Assembly (NCBI RefSeq): GCF_900129865.1
Contig: NZ_FQXD01000006.1
Coordinates: forward strand, 62,001 to 126,000
From: Virgibacillus chiguensis
GTDB taxonomy: Bacteria > Bacillota > Bacilli > Bacillales > Amphibacillaceae
Direction: 5' to 3'
DNA length: 64,000 nucleotides
A program made the translations under genes and the position numbers. Under the pieces are notes generated by a model. The model saw nothing but the letters and a program-made list of their open reading frames with translations. It was not told the origin of the DNA and ran no database searches. Shown here piece by piece: positions 1 to 8,689 of this stretch. Numbering within the stretch: the stretch's first letter is position 1; every line of letters begins with the position of its first letter.

Positions 1-25
1 ATACAGTATTCCAATCTTTATTCAT
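1..25 (-). CDS. 5' end of an unidentified gene, cut by the window edge
   Basis: Only eight codons are visible on the minus strand (MNKDWNTV) before the window ends. The start is supported by an excellent ribosome-binding site (AAAGGTGATGAGC then ATG). It is the first start codon downstream of the guanidine-I riboswitch at 318-430, so it is the likely regulated gene. By family knowledge such genes encode guanidine exporters, carboxylases, hydrolases or ABC transporters; eight residues do not allow a choice. Confidence 0.45.
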
Positions 26-286
26 GCTCATCACCTTTTCTCATCTATTTTTAACGTACTTTTGTAAGTAGTCTCCCTCTTTCAGAAATAAAGGGAGACG
101 CCAAGCGGTAAAGCGGGATGCATTTAACCTAAGAACTTTTTCACAACGTAGTAAACTACACAATTTGTTGTTTGGCAAGTGGTTATTTAAGGTCGAATGG
201 ATGACTTATTGCTACGCCATATAGCATGGGTCATCATTTTCCTTATGCTATAAGCCTTATACTTTTCTATAATAGAAAAAAAGCAA

Positions 287-331
287 ACAAAAAACCCAGA
301 AAGATATCCTATATTTAGATATCCTCCCGGG
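287..331 (-). terminator. Intrinsic terminator of the guanidine-I riboswitch
   Basis: On the minus strand CCCGGGAGGATATC (331-318) can pair along all 14 positions, with some G-U pairs, with GATATCTTTCTGGG (308-295). A run of T follows. The 5' arm reuses the conserved CCCGGGAG end of the aptamer, so ligand binding and termination should exclude each other, as in known guanidine-I switches of the transcription-termination kind. Confidence 0.8.
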
Positions 332-430
332 CTTTTATCCCTCCGTGTACACGTTGTGGAAAACGCGCATTTTCTCTTGGTCCAGACCAGATAATAACTT
401 ATCATCTGCGGAACCCTAGAAAATTAGGTT
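318..430 (-). ncRNA. Guanidine-I riboswitch (ykkC/yxkD RNA) aptamer
   Basis: The minus strand carries the signature segments of the ykkC RNA in order: CTAGGGTTCCGC, then GGTCTGGACCAAGAGA, then ACACGG, then GGGATAAAAGCCCGGGAG. This family binds free guanidinium and switches on detoxification or export genes. A promoter lies just upstream (453-482) and a terminator overlaps the 3' end. The leader between the terminator and the first start codon (about 260 nt) is long for the family. Confidence 0.9.
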
Positions 431-452
431 AAAAATTTAGTCATTATGACTT

Positions 453-482
453 ATTATAACGATACATAAACAGGTCTGTCAA
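453..482 (-). promoter_or_regulatory. Sigma-A promoter of the guanidine riboswitch transcript
   Basis: TTGACA (482-477) and TATAAT (458-453) on the minus strand are separated by 18 bases. Both hexamers match consensus exactly, and transcription would start just before the aptamer. Confidence 0.75.
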
Positions 483-722
483 ATATACTTTTTGTCTACT
501 ATGCGGCAAACATTCAGACTAGCTACTTTCTTATTTTCAATAGCACTAGTTGATTTTTTTCATAAGCCTATTATGAGATAGATTTACTAAAATTTTTCAC
601 AAATAACCTTGAGCTATTTTTTAATTAATGTAACCGTAACAACCTGTTGAAAAAGAACAGCTTACATCCTCAAAATGAGAGTTTTTCCACTATACTATGT
701 AGTGTGCACACTTTCTTGCTTT

Positions 723-2231
723 CTAGTTCTCTTTATCTTGTTTTACTTGTTTATAATCACTTGACAACATCCGTGTAAATGAGATGATCATCAGCAGCAA
801 TATGACCGTAAATGGGAGCGCTGATATTAACGAAACGGTTTGTAAAGCTTCTAAACCTCCTGCTAATAAAAGTACAATAGCAATAGCAGTTATTAAAAGC
901 CCCCAAACAATTTTTGTCACTAATGCTGGGTTTAAGCTTCCTTTTGAAGTCATTACACCAAGGATATATGTTGCAGAGTCTGCTGAAGTCACAAGGAATG
1001 TAAATATTAGAAATATAGATAAGATAGAAAGTATATTTGTCATCGGCAAATGCTGATACGTTTCAAACAAGGCTACTGCAATATCTACATTCACAGCTTG
1101 TGCTATAGAAGTTCCATTCATTAGATCATTATATACTGCTGTCCCTCCAAAAGTCGCAATCCAAATACAAGCAATTGCTGGTGAAACAACCAATACTCCT
1201 AAAACATATTGACGAATACTTCTTCCTCTAGATACGCGCGCTACAAATGCTCCAACAAATGGAGACCAGGCAGTAGCCCAAGCCCAATAGAAAATAGTCC
1301 ATTCCCTTACCCAAGTATCTCCTGTATAAGGGGTTAAACGAAGACTGTAATGAATGTAACTTGATAAGTAATCACCTAATCCTAAAACAAATGTATTTAA
1401 AATAAAAACAGTGGGGCCTGCTAGAAATACAAACACTAGTAACAGTAGACAAAGCCCTAAATTAATATTGCTCAACCATTTTATCCCTCTATCTAATCCT
1501 GTGCTAGATGATATTAAGTAGGTTACAAGCATGACTCCAGCAATACCGATTTGTACCCATATGGAAGTCGGTACATCAAAAACAGACTTTAAGCCACCAT
1601 TCATCTGAAGTATTCCTAATCCCAAAGACGTTGCTACTCCCATCACAGTCGCTACTACTGCTAGAGTATCCACTGTATTTGCAATCGATTTATTTTCACC
1701 TATGATTGGTTGAATGGAAGTTGAAATTAATCCTCGTTGCTTTTTTCTAAACTGTAAATAGGATATAACAAGTCCTACAATCGCAAATACTGACCATTGG
1801 CTAATTCCCCAATGAAAAAAGGCGTAACCCATAGCAACTCTCGCTGCTTCTTCTGTCATAGCTTCTACTTCAGAAAATGGAGTGTTAAAAAAATGACTCA
1901 TTGGTTCTGCTACGCCCCAAAAAACAAGACCTGCTCCAAAACCAGCTGAAAAAAGCATACCAACCCAGGTAAAAAAAGAATATTCTGGTTTAGAATGCAC
2001 TGCTCCTAATTTTATCTTCCCATACTTACTAACAGATAAAATAAGTAAAAATGCAACAAAGATAAACACAGCCAAGAGGTAAAACCAACCAAAATTAATA
2101 GTAGTAAAATTAAACATTTTTTCCGCTACATCGCCAAAATGATTTGGCATAATCGCTCCGACGATAACAAGTAATAGCACAACAAACGCTGACACATAAA
2201 AAACTGGGTTGTTAAAAGTATTTTTTTTCAT
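723..2231 (-). CDS. BCCT-family betaine/choline/carnitine transporter (OpuD-like)
   Basis: A 502-aa, very hydrophobic protein with about 12 membrane segments. It has the BCCT hallmarks: GAGLVFWGVAEP near residue 100 and the Trp-rich segment FYWAWATAWSPFVGAF near 315, followed by RVSRGRSIR. BCCT carriers import glycine betaine or related osmolytes with Na+ or H+, consistent with a salt-adapted Bacillaceae. Start ATG is preceded by GAAAGGAATTG. Length fits OpuD/BetL. It stands alone; the exact substrate cannot be read from sequence. Confidence 0.9.
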   Translation of the reverse strand: MKKNTFNNPVFYVSAFVVLLLVIVGAIMPNHFGDVAEKMFNFTTINFGWFYLLAVFIFVAFLLILSVSKYGKIKLGAVHSKPEYSFFTWVGMLFSAGFGAGLVFWGVAEPMSHFFNTPFSEVEAMTEEAARVAMGYAFFHWGISQWSVFAIVGLVISYLQFRKKQRGLISTSIQPIIGENKSIANTVDTLAVVATVMGVATSLGLGILQMNGGLKSVFDVPTSIWVQIGIAGVMLVTYLISSSTGLDRGIKWLSNINLGLCLLLLVFVFLAGPTVFILNTFVLGLGDYLSSYIHYSLRLTPYTGDTWVREWTIFYWAWATAWSPFVGAFVARVSRGRSIRQYVLGVLVVSPAIACIWIATFGGTAVYNDLMNGTSIAQAVNVDIAVALFETYQHLPMTNILSILSIFLIFTFLVTSADSATYILGVMTSKGSLNPALVTKIVWGLLITAIAIVLLLAGGLEALQTVSLISALPFTVILLLMIISFTRMLSSDYKQVKQDKEN

Positions 2232-2708
2232 AACAATTCCTTTCTATTTGATTTACCGGTTTTATTTCTAGAATAAGCGGGGAGTAACACGCGAACAAAA
2301 TAAACAAGAGGGATACCTTAATGTATACCCAAATAAAAAAACAATAAACCTAATTTTCTAATATTTGCGCGTGAGCTTTCCTATAGTGGAACAAAAGCTC
2401 GGGGCGCACTATCATTCCATCAAGGGTAAAGACTTTGTCCTTCGCTCCGCTTCGTCAATGATTCCAGTATTGCTTTTTTAAAAGGCGTCATAATATAGCT
2501 ATTTTAACATCTTTTTCACTTAATATTTTTTTAGATGATTACCTTTAGTTATAATGAAACGCGAAATGAATATTAATATAGAGGATAGGTTAAAAAATGG
2601 TGGGGTTCTGTATAATACAATGGCTAGCTTGAAAATATACAGATCTTTTAATTTTTTGATAGGAGCAGTTACGAGTGGAATACTTATTAGGTCATAGGAG
2701 GAACTATA
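2232..2708. other. Intergenic region with a repeat fragment
   Basis: No gene was found in these 477 bases between divergent genes. At 2377-2400 there is a fragment (CCTATAGTGGAACAAA) of the dispersed long repeat seen whole near 7.7, 12.0 and 27.6 kb; the following bases (to about 2470) no longer match. Promoters for both flanking genes must lie here but none stands out. Confidence 0.5.
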
Positions 2709-3113
2709 TTGGAAATATTACGAATGGATCATCTGGTTTTAACAGTTGAAAGTGTCGAGCAATCAATACAATTTTATGGTGACGTTTTGGGGATGGAAAT
2801 TGAAACGTTTAACCAAAATAGAAAAGCAGCTAGATTTGGTTTACAAAAAATTAATTTTCAAGAAGTTGATAAGGAAATTTCGCCTAAAGCTATTCACCCA
2901 ACTCCTGGATCAGGAGATTTTTGTCTTATTACAACAAATACACCGAAAGAAGTACTTCGACAACTTAAAGCAAAAAGAGTGTCTATTGTATTAGGCCCCG
3001 TTCAGCGTTCAGGTGCTCTTGGTTCTATTACTTCAATTTATGTAAGAGATCCTGATCAAAATTTAATTGAGATTTCTAGCTATCATCCACATGTTAAAGT
3101 GCACGGTAAATAG
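2709..3113 (+). CDS. VOC family (glyoxalase/bleomycin-resistance/dioxygenase fold) protein
   Basis: A 134-aa protein of the vicinal oxygen chelate fold: MDHLVLTVESVEQSIQFY at the N-terminus and RDPDQNLIEISSY near the C-terminus give the paired beta-alpha-beta modules, with His and Glu positioned as metal ligands. Start is TTG at 2709, chosen because AGGAGG lies 7 bases upstream; the ATG at 2724 would be too far. Substrate unknown; virulence-type or glyoxalase annotations would be over-specific. A single-gene unit. Confidence 0.85.
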   Translation: MEILRMDHLVLTVESVEQSIQFYGDVLGMEIETFNQNRKAARFGLQKINFQEVDKEISPKAIHPTPGSGDFCLITTNTPKEVLRQLKAKRVSIVLGPVQRSGALGSITSIYVRDPDQNLIEISSYHPHVKVHGK

Positions 3114-3169
3114 AGTATTTTGTTTTACATCAGAAGAGAATCTCGTCACTAATTACATGGCTGTTTTAT

Positions 3170-3292
3170 TTTTGCATATAAAGTTGGTTTGTTTTCGTTT
3201 TTGAAGGGCGAGGCTTGGACAATACGCTAGAAATCAGTGGGAGTGAATTACCCCACTGATTGAAACACCTTCTTTTATAATTTCCTAGACCA
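3170..3292. repeat. Probable degraded copy of the dispersed long repeat
   Basis: The end of this segment (TTTATAATTTCCTAGAC, 3276-3292, followed by A-rich sequence) matches the right end of the long repeat at 8009-8022 and 11934-11948. It also contains a hairpin CAGTGGG/CCCACTG (3235-3258). The rest has diverged too far to align by eye. Confidence 0.35.
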
Positions 3293-3293
3293 C

Positions 3294-3323
3294 AAAAAAA
3301 GCCGTCCTCACTTGAGAACGGCC
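3294..3323 (-). terminator. Terminator of the CwlO-like gene
   Basis: Minus-strand stem GGCCGTTCTC/GAGGACGGC with a 4-base loop, followed by TTTTTTT. It lies 15 bases beyond the stop codon of the endopeptidase gene. Confidence 0.9.
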
Positions 3324-3337
3324 TTAAGCTTATTCGA

Positions 3338-4591
3338 TTAAAGAACGCGACGTACATGCCCTTTAAATGCATTGCTCCAATATGAATTAGACATGCTTTC
3401 TATGGATACTCCTGGCGTACTTTGCGCACCAATGAAATTACCTCCACCCATGTAAATAGCGACATGTCCATTTTTCTTATACGTATCAAAGAAAACTAGA
3501 TCTCCGGGTTGAATTTCACTGTATGAGATTTTTTGACCTACATTTACTAATGCGCTTGTGCTTGATGGAATAGAGTAGCCACCTTGTGCAAATGCCCAAG
3601 ATACAAATCCAGAACAATCAAATCCACTTGGGCCCTTTCCTCCCCAAACATAAGGCACGCCTAAATGTTGACGTCCAGAATTAACAATTGTACTTACGCT
3701 GCCACTTCCAGCTGACATTTTTGGTGCAGCAGAAGAGCTTTTACTTTTTGTTTCGCTTTTACTACTTAGCGTTTGCAATTCTCCACCATTTGAAGCATTA
3801 CTACGAGTTGTAGCTTCAGGTTGACGTTCAACTTGCATGCTTTGTCTTACTTCCGCTTGAAGATCAGCAAGATTACTATCTTTGATTTCTAAGTCTTCTT
3901 TTAAGCCTTCAAGATCAGCTTTTTTATCTTTTAGTTTTGCTTCTTTTTTCTCGTTTTCTTCTTTTTGTTGTTTAATAGTTTCCTGTATACCTTTTAATTC
4001 AACTTGTAATGCTTCCATTTCCTCTAAACTATTAACAACTTTATCTTTCTTTTCATTTACTTCTTTTTTATCTTTTTCTTGTTCTTCTATTAAATTAGCA
4101 TCTGAATTTGTAATTTTATTAACAGCTGATACACGGTTAATAAATTCACCAAAGTCCTTAGAACCAAAAATAACTTCTAAGTAGTTAACGTCGCCACCAC
4201 TTTTTTGATAGGAAACGGCACGTTCTTTTAACTTATTAAAACGCTTTTCGATTGCATCTTCCAATGTTGCTATCTCTTTTTCAAGCTTGTCCACTTCTTG
4301 TTCTTTTTTAGCAATATCGGCTTGCACTTTTTCAATTTGTGCTTTATTTTCTTTCATTGCATCATCGAATTGCGTGATTTGTTGATTCAACTCTTCTAAT
4401 TCAACGAGTACATCAGCAATTTTCGCTTCTGCTTTTGAAAGATCGGCTTTAATTGCTTCTCGATCACTTTTAATTTCTGTTTGCTTATCTTTTAAGTTCC
4501 CTAGTGTCTCCGCTTGCACCTGTGTATGAAAAAATGCACTGCTAAATCCAACGACTGTTACAGTCGCAACTGTTACAATTGACTTCTTCAA
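3338..4591 (-). CDS. Secreted peptidoglycan DL-endopeptidase, CwlO-like (coiled coil + NlpC/P60)
   Basis: A 417-aa protein: Sec signal peptide (about 1-28, ending TQVQA), a long Glu/Lys-rich coiled coil (about 30-250), a Ser-rich linker (about 255-300) and a C-terminal NlpC/P60 domain. The catalytic Cys is in FDCSGF (C326) and the His in NGHVAIY (H376). CwlO-type enzymes cut the D-Glu-meso-DAP bond in stem peptides and are needed for side-wall growth under WalRK and FtsEX control. A WalR-like site upstream (4726-4742) supports that reading. LytF/LytE-type enzymes use LysM domains, which are absent here. Confidence 0.88.
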   Translation of the reverse strand: MKKSIVTVATVTVVGFSSAFFHTQVQAETLGNLKDKQTEIKSDREAIKADLSKAEAKIADVLVELEELNQQITQFDDAMKENKAQIEKVQADIAKKEQEVDKLEKEIATLEDAIEKRFNKLKERAVSYQKSGGDVNYLEVIFGSKDFGEFINRVSAVNKITNSDANLIEEQEKDKKEVNEKKDKVVNSLEEMEALQVELKGIQETIKQQKEENEKKEAKLKDKKADLEGLKEDLEIKDSNLADLQAEVRQSMQVERQPEATTRSNASNGGELQTLSSKSETKSKSSSAAPKMSAGSGSVSTIVNSGRQHLGVPYVWGGKGPSGFDCSGFVSWAFAQGGYSIPSSTSALVNVGQKISYSEIQPGDLVFFDTYKKNGHVAIYMGGGNFIGAQSTPGVSIESMSNSYWSNAFKGHVRRVL

Positions 4592-4698
4592 AATACTCCC
4601 CCGCTTTTTACATAGAATTTTTTATATGTATCTATCTTTTTGCTGTAGCTAATAATAGACATTTAATTATGTATAACTATCTTTAGTAGGCAACTCGT

Positions 4699-4742
4699 AT
4701 TATAACAGCTAAAAGTTGCAAGCGTGTTATAGTAATATTACA
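4699..4742 (-). promoter_or_regulatory. cwlO-like promoter with a WalR-type site
   Basis: On the minus strand TGTAAT-N5-TATAAC (4742-4726) matches the WalR consensus TGTWAH-N5-TGTWAH with one mismatch. A TATAAT -10 box lies downstream (4704-4699), with no good -35, as expected of an activator-dependent promoter. Confidence 0.5.
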
Positions 4743-4780
4743 ATTATATTTCAAATGCGACATAATGTTTAACTTTTCAT

Positions 4781-4818
4781 GAAAAGAAGCGTTTATTCGC
4801 TAACGAACAACGCTTCTC
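4781..4818 (-). terminator. Terminator of aceA
   Basis: Minus-strand inverted repeat AGAAGCGTT...AACGCTTCT with an inner TTCG/CGAA extension, followed by TTTTC. It is about 45 bases past the aceA stop. Confidence 0.75.
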
Positions 4819-4863
4819 CGGGGATATTTTCGAAATATAAATGAAGTTCTTAGATCATTTTAC

Positions 4864-6141
4864 TTATAAAGAAAATTGCTCTTCTTCTGTGGAACCTTTT
4901 AATGCAGCCGTTGAGGACGTGCCTCCAGAAACCACCTGTGCAACTTCATCAAAATACCCAGTTCCTACTTCTCGTTGATGTCTTGTAGCAGTATATCCAA
5001 ATTTTTCGCTATCAAATTCATTTTGTTGTAACTCCGAATATGCCTTCATACCTTCTGTTTTATATTTTCTTGCCAATTCAAACATACTGTAATTAAGAGC
5101 GTGAAATCCTGCTAACGTAACAAACTGGAACTTATATCCAAGTTCTGCTATTCTATTCTGGAACTGAGCAATTTCTTCGTCTGTCAACTTTTTCTTCCAA
5201 TTAAATGATGGTGAACAATTATAAGCTAACATTTTGTTTGGATATTTTTCGTGTATCGCCTCGGCAAATTGTTTAGCTTCTTCGTAATTTGGTTCTGAAG
5301 TTTCACACCAGATTAAATCAGCATACGGCGCATACGCAAGCCCCCTTGCGATCGCTTGATGAATGCCGGATTTTGTCTTATAAAATCCTTCCGTTGTTCT
5401 CTCTCCAGTAATAAATCGAGCATCATAAGGATCGACGTCGCTCGTAATTAAATCGGCAGCATTTGCATCGGTTCTAGCAACAATAATAGTTGGTGTTCCC
5501 ATTACATCCGCAGCCAATCGAGCAGCAATTAAATTTCGTACCGCTGTTTGTGTAGGAAGCAATACTTTTCCGCCTAAATGGCCACATTTTTTCTCCGAAG
5601 CTAGTTGATCCTCAAAATGTACTCCTGAAGCACCTGCCTCAATCATGGATTTCATTAATTCAAAAACATTTAATTGGCCACCAAAACCAGCTTCTGCATC
5701 AGCGACAATTGGCGCAAACCAATCGATATCCTCTTTCCCCTCTGAATAATGAATTTGATCCGCTCGTTGCAACGCTTGATTTATCCGCTTTACTACATTT
5801 GGTACACTATTCACAGGGTACAAGCTTTGGTCTGGATACATTTGCCCTGCTAAGTTCGCATCTGCAGCTACTTGCCAACCACTTAGATAAATTGCTTTTA
5901 ATCCAGCTTTAACTTGTTGGACAGCTTGATTTCCTGTTAAAGCTCCCAGTGCATGAATGTAATCTTCCGTTTGTAATAATTCCCATAATTTCTCCGATCC
6001 TTTTTCTGCCAATGTATATGCTATATCCACGGAACCCCTTAAACGGATAACTTCTTCCGCACTATAAGGCCTTTCTACACCTATCCACCGTTCATCATTT
6101 TCCCAAGCTTTCTGTAATTTTTCTACACGTTCAGTTATCAT
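4864..6141 (-). CDS. aceA: Isocitrate lyase
   Basis: A 425-aa enzyme of the glyoxylate shunt; splits isocitrate into glyoxylate and succinate. The catalytic loop KKCGHLGGK is intact (active Cys near residue 188), as are the metal-binding segment [10 protein letters not shown] and the SPSFNW motif. Start ATG has AAAGGGGGA upstream. Malate synthase, the usual partner, is not adjacent. A 33-aa zinc-ribbon gene lies upstream on the same strand, and several TGTTATA-type palindromes surround it (6175-6385), suggesting a dedicated regulator. Confidence 0.97.
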   Translation of the reverse strand: MITERVEKLQKAWENDERWIGVERPYSAEEVIRLRGSVDIAYTLAEKGSEKLWELLQTEDYIHALGALTGNQAVQQVKAGLKAIYLSGWQVAADANLAGQMYPDQSLYPVNSVPNVVKRINQALQRADQIHYSEGKEDIDWFAPIVADAEAGFGGQLNVFELMKSMIEAGASGVHFEDQLASEKKCGHLGGKVLLPTQTAVRNLIAARLAADVMGTPTIIVARTDANAADLITSDVDPYDARFITGERTTEGFYKTKSGIHQAIARGLAYAPYADLIWCETSEPNYEEAKQFAEAIHEKYPNKMLAYNCSPSFNWKKKLTDEEIAQFQNRIAELGYKFQFVTLAGFHALNYSMFELARKYKTEGMKAYSELQQNEFDSEKFGYTATRHQREVGTGYFDEVAQVVSGGTSSTAALKGSTEEEQFSL

Positions 6142-6174
6142 TTTAAATTTCCCCCTTTGTTAGTAAATACAAAC

Positions 6175-6385
6175 TCTTTTTGTTATAATACAAATTTTAT
6201 TGTTATATAACATAGATGCCAAAAAAATTAATCTTGTTTTTTAGAAAGACAATGATCACATTCCTGAATGATGCTTTCTCCATCTACAGCTTTCCCACAT
6301 TCTGGACACATTGTAAATTCTTTTTGCACGTTCACTCCTCCTTTTATATAACAGTTACAATATAAATGCTTTTGTTATAAAACAG
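6175..6385. promoter_or_regulatory. Cluster of TGTTATA-type palindromes upstream of aceA
   Basis: A perfect 12-bp palindrome TGTTATATAACA (6201-6212 region) is accompanied by TTGTTATAATACAA (about 6180), a half site TATATAACAG (about 6345) and TTTTGTTATAAAACAG (about 6370). They flank the zinc-ribbon gene and the aceA leader. Palindromic AT-rich sites spaced like this suggest operators of a dimeric repressor (GntR- or TetR-like); the regulator is not identified. Confidence 0.4.
6228..6329 (-). CDS. 33-aa zinc-ribbon microprotein
   Basis: Too short for standard ORF finding but well supported: GTG start with AAAAGGAGGAGTGAAC upstream. The product has two Cys pairs, MCPECGKA and ECDHCLS, spaced 12 residues apart, which is the layout of a minimal treble-clef or zinc-ribbon knuckle. 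It precedes aceA on the same strand by 86 bases and may be co-transcribed. YhfH-type small proteins of Bacilli have a similar CxxC-CxxC layout, but identity with that family is only a guess. Confidence 0.7.
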   Translation of the reverse strand: MQKEFTMCPECGKAVDGESIIQECDHCLSKKQD

Positions 6386-6668
6386 TTTATGAGATATACT
6401 CGAAAAATGCAACCCTTTTTTTCAATTTGGTTGAAAAATTTTTTAAATTCATGGAAAATAGATGAGGATATTAAATTTTGTCTTATATATATAAAGTGCT
6501 ATTACACCCACTTTTGAAGTGTTCTGTAAGGAAAAGCGAAAGGGAAGATAAAGCTGTACAATTTCTGATTTCGTCTTAGAACCCTTTCCTTTGTAACTTT
6601 AACTCTTATAGTACTAAATAATCCGATAGGACAAGCTTTTATGTAATACATCTAGGAGATGAACTATA
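6330..6668. other. Intergenic region between divergent genes
   Basis: Besides the palindromes near 6345 and 6370 this AT-rich stretch holds no ORF. An imperfect inverted repeat (AAAGGG at about 6540, CCCTTT at about 6585) may be a structured leader of the following gene. No clear promoter was recognised. Confidence 0.3.
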
Positions 6669-7703
6669 GTGAAACCTTCCCATTTTATTGGCAGCAGAGT
6701 TGTAAAAACTGGTGTCGCAGTTTTCCTTACCGCTTGGATTTGCGAACTGTTTCATGCACCAGCCGTGTTCGCTGTCATAACAGCTATTGTAACAATCGAG
6801 CCAACTGTAGCTGATTCCATACGTAAAGGCTTTATACGCTTTCCCGCCTCCGCAATCGGTGCTGCCTACTCTGTATTTTTTATATATTTATTTGGAAATT
6901 CACCAATAACCTACGCGCTTGCAGCAACATTGACCATCGTCACTTGTTTCCGATTAAAGCTGCACGCAGGACTATTAGTTGCTACGCTTACAGCTGTGGC
7001 AATGATTGAAGTCATTCATAGTAATTATTTTATATCTTTTCTCATTCGTCTTGGCACCACTACTATCGGCTTAGTAGTTTCTACAACAGTTAATATGTTC
7101 GTTCTACCACCTGATTATACAGCGCATATTACGGAGAATATGATGGCCATTCGAAAACGTTTAGCAGCTAAAATTGAAAAAGTATTCTATGCAGTAACAG
7201 CAGAACAGCCAATAACAGCGGTCTATTCATTACAATCATCGGATGATGTATATAAAAAAATTCGCCAAACGGAAACACTTATCCAATTCCAAAAAGAAGA
7301 GGCTAAATATCATCCACTAACAAGTAACGAAAAGGAATTTTTCAAGCAAATAGAAAAACAGCTAGCAAGCTTAAAACTAATTCATTACCATATTGATAAT
7401 GTGCTTACCACGAAGTTGAGAAATGACCTTTGGATGGACCATGAAAAAAAGATTATTAGAGAGGTTGTTGATGAATTGGTGGACACTTTCTACCATAAAA
7501 CCAAGTTAAATCAAACGGACATTTGCAATCTAAGAGAACTTTATTGGCGAGAAAATGGAGTTGCCAGTCGAAAACCAGATGCAAATATTGCAAATCTTCC
7601 ACCCGAATTAATTATTACGTATGAGTTACTTACTATTTGTCAGTTAACGAATCGTTTCTTAGAGTATGGAAATAAGGTTGAAGTGGTAAAGTCATCTGAT
7701 TAA
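6669..7703 (+). CDS. FUSC / aromatic acid exporter family membrane protein
   Basis: A 344-aa protein: an N-terminal membrane half (about residues 10-155, several hydrophobic segments) resembling the ArAE/FUSC fold (AVFAVITAIVTIEPTVADS followed by RKGFIRFPASAIGA), and a charged cytoplasmic C-terminal half (about 160-344). Bacillus members of this type are annotated as putative aromatic acid exporters; the substrate is not established. Start is GTG with TAGGAGATG upstream. Single gene, convergent with the lia operon. Confidence 0.8.
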   Translation: MKPSHFIGSRVVKTGVAVFLTAWICELFHAPAVFAVITAIVTIEPTVADSIRKGFIRFPASAIGAAYSVFFIYLFGNSPITYALAATLTIVTCFRLKLHAGLLVATLTAVAMIEVIHSNYFISFLIRLGTTTIGLVVSTTVNMFVLPPDYTAHITENMMAIRKRLAAKIEKVFYAVTAEQPITAVYSLQSSDDVYKKIRQTETLIQFQKEEAKYHPLTSNEKEFFKQIEKQLASLKLIHYHIDNVLTTKLRNDLWMDHEKKIIREVVDELVDTFYHKTKLNQTDICNLRELYWRENGVASRKPDANIANLPPELIITYELLTICQLTNRFLEYGNKVEVVKSSD

Positions 7704-7734
7704 GGAGTACGATGTGCAGTTAATAAGTAATAAA

Positions 7735-8020
7735 GCTAAGCTTATCACCAAGTTTCATGCCAAAACTCTATCGTTGACCTATGAATTATTTCACAGGAAA
7801 TATTACCTTAGGACAAAGGTACAAGCGCCTGGTTAGCAATGTAACGAGTGGAACGAAGTAACTAAAGTTTTAGGAATCATGGTGAGACGGTGTTGTACGA
7901 ACCAATGATGGCTTATCATAGGGTGGATTCGTTAAGTCGCCTAGTTGCTGGGCGCCGGAACCGGACGTGGCTAAAAACTTAGTAAGTTTATCCTCACTGC
8001 AAAATTTTATAATTTTCTAG
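7735..8020. repeat. Dispersed long repeat, copy 1 (forward)
   Basis: A non-coding element shared with 11934-12190 (inverted) and 27521-27758. Conserved blocks in order: TATCACCAAGT hairpin remnant, GGACAAAGG, GCAATGTAACGAGTGGAAC, TTTTAGGAATCA, GAACCAATGATGGCTTATCA, GTCGCCTAGTTGCTGGGCGC, GGACGTGGC, AGTAAGTTTATC and CAAAATTTTATAATTTTCTA. It fills the gap between two convergent genes and ends at their shared terminator. Confidence 0.8.
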
Positions 8021-8024
8021 ACTA

Positions 8025-8058
8025 CAAAAAACGAGCTCTCCGGCACTCGTTTTTTTTA
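8025..8058. terminator. Bidirectional terminator downstream of liaR
   Basis: Stem AACGAG/CTCGTT with a 10-base GC-rich loop; T-runs follow on both strands (A-run at 8025, T-run at 8050). It can stop both the lia operon and the convergent FUSC gene transcript. Confidence 0.85.
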
Positions 8059-8059
8059 C

Positions 8060-8689
8060 TTATTCAACTAAATGATTTTTAAAAGCATATATAACCGCTT
8101 GCGTGCGATCTTGCACCTCTAACTTAGATAAAATATTACTTACATGTACTTTTACCGTTTTTAACGAAATAAACAATTGATCGGCAATTTCTTGATTTGT
8201 TTTTCCTTGAGCGACTAACAACAAAATTTCCCATTCCCTTTCTGTTAAAGCTTCGTGCAAAGCTCGTTCTGGAGAACGCATACGATTCATAATTTTCCCT
8301 GTCACCTCTGGCTCCAACACAGTTTGTCCTTCAAAGGTTGCCCGAATTGCTTTAGCTATCTCTTCCGCTTTCGATGTTTTCAACATATAACTTGTTGCAC
8401 CTGCTTCTAAAGCGGGATACACCTTCTCATCATCTAAAAAGCTAGTCACAATAATTATTTTAGCTTCTGGCCATTGTTCTATAATGAGCCGTGTTGCCTC
8501 AATTCCGTCCATTTCTTTCATAACAAGATCCATTAAAATAATATCGGGCTTTAGCGTTAACGCTAGTTCTACAGCTTCTCCTCCATCAGATGCCTCTGCA
8601 ACAACTTCTATATCTGGCTGGGCCGTTAAATAAGAAGTTACTCCAATACGTACCATTTCATGGTCATCAGCAAATAGTACATGTATCAC
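8060..8689 (-). CDS. liaR: Response regulator LiaR (NarL/VraR family)
   Basis: A 209-aa protein with a receiver domain (phospho-acceptor Asp in IILMDLVM, DD pair FADDHE at the start, Lys in MLKTSKA) and a C-terminal LuxR-type HTH (LTEREWEILLLVAQGKTNQE, then VKVHVSNILSKL). It is the last gene of liaF-liaS-liaR; its ATG overlaps the liaS stop (ATGA). LiaR activates liaIH upon lipid II-cycle interference; a matching inverted repeat sits upstream of liaI (11854-11874). Confidence 0.95.
   Translation of the reverse strand: MIHVLFADDHEMVRIGVTSYLTAQPDIEVVAEASDGGEAVELALTLKPDIILMDLVMKEMDGIEATRLIIEQWPEAKIIIVTSFLDDEKVYPALEAGATSYMLKTSKAEEIAKAIRATFEGQTVLEPEVTGKIMNRMRSPERALHEALTEREWEILLLVAQGKTNQEIADQLFISLKTVKVHVSNILSKLEVQDRTQAVIYAFKNHLVE

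Noticed and set aside
187-405. 72-codon minus-strand frame
   Set aside because: It runs through the guanidine-I riboswitch and its terminator, has no ribosome site, and the RNA explanation is much stronger.
3338-4591. Possible phage lysin
   Set aside because: Signal peptide, coiled coil and WalR-like promoter fit a chromosomal CwlO-type enzyme and no phage genes are nearby.
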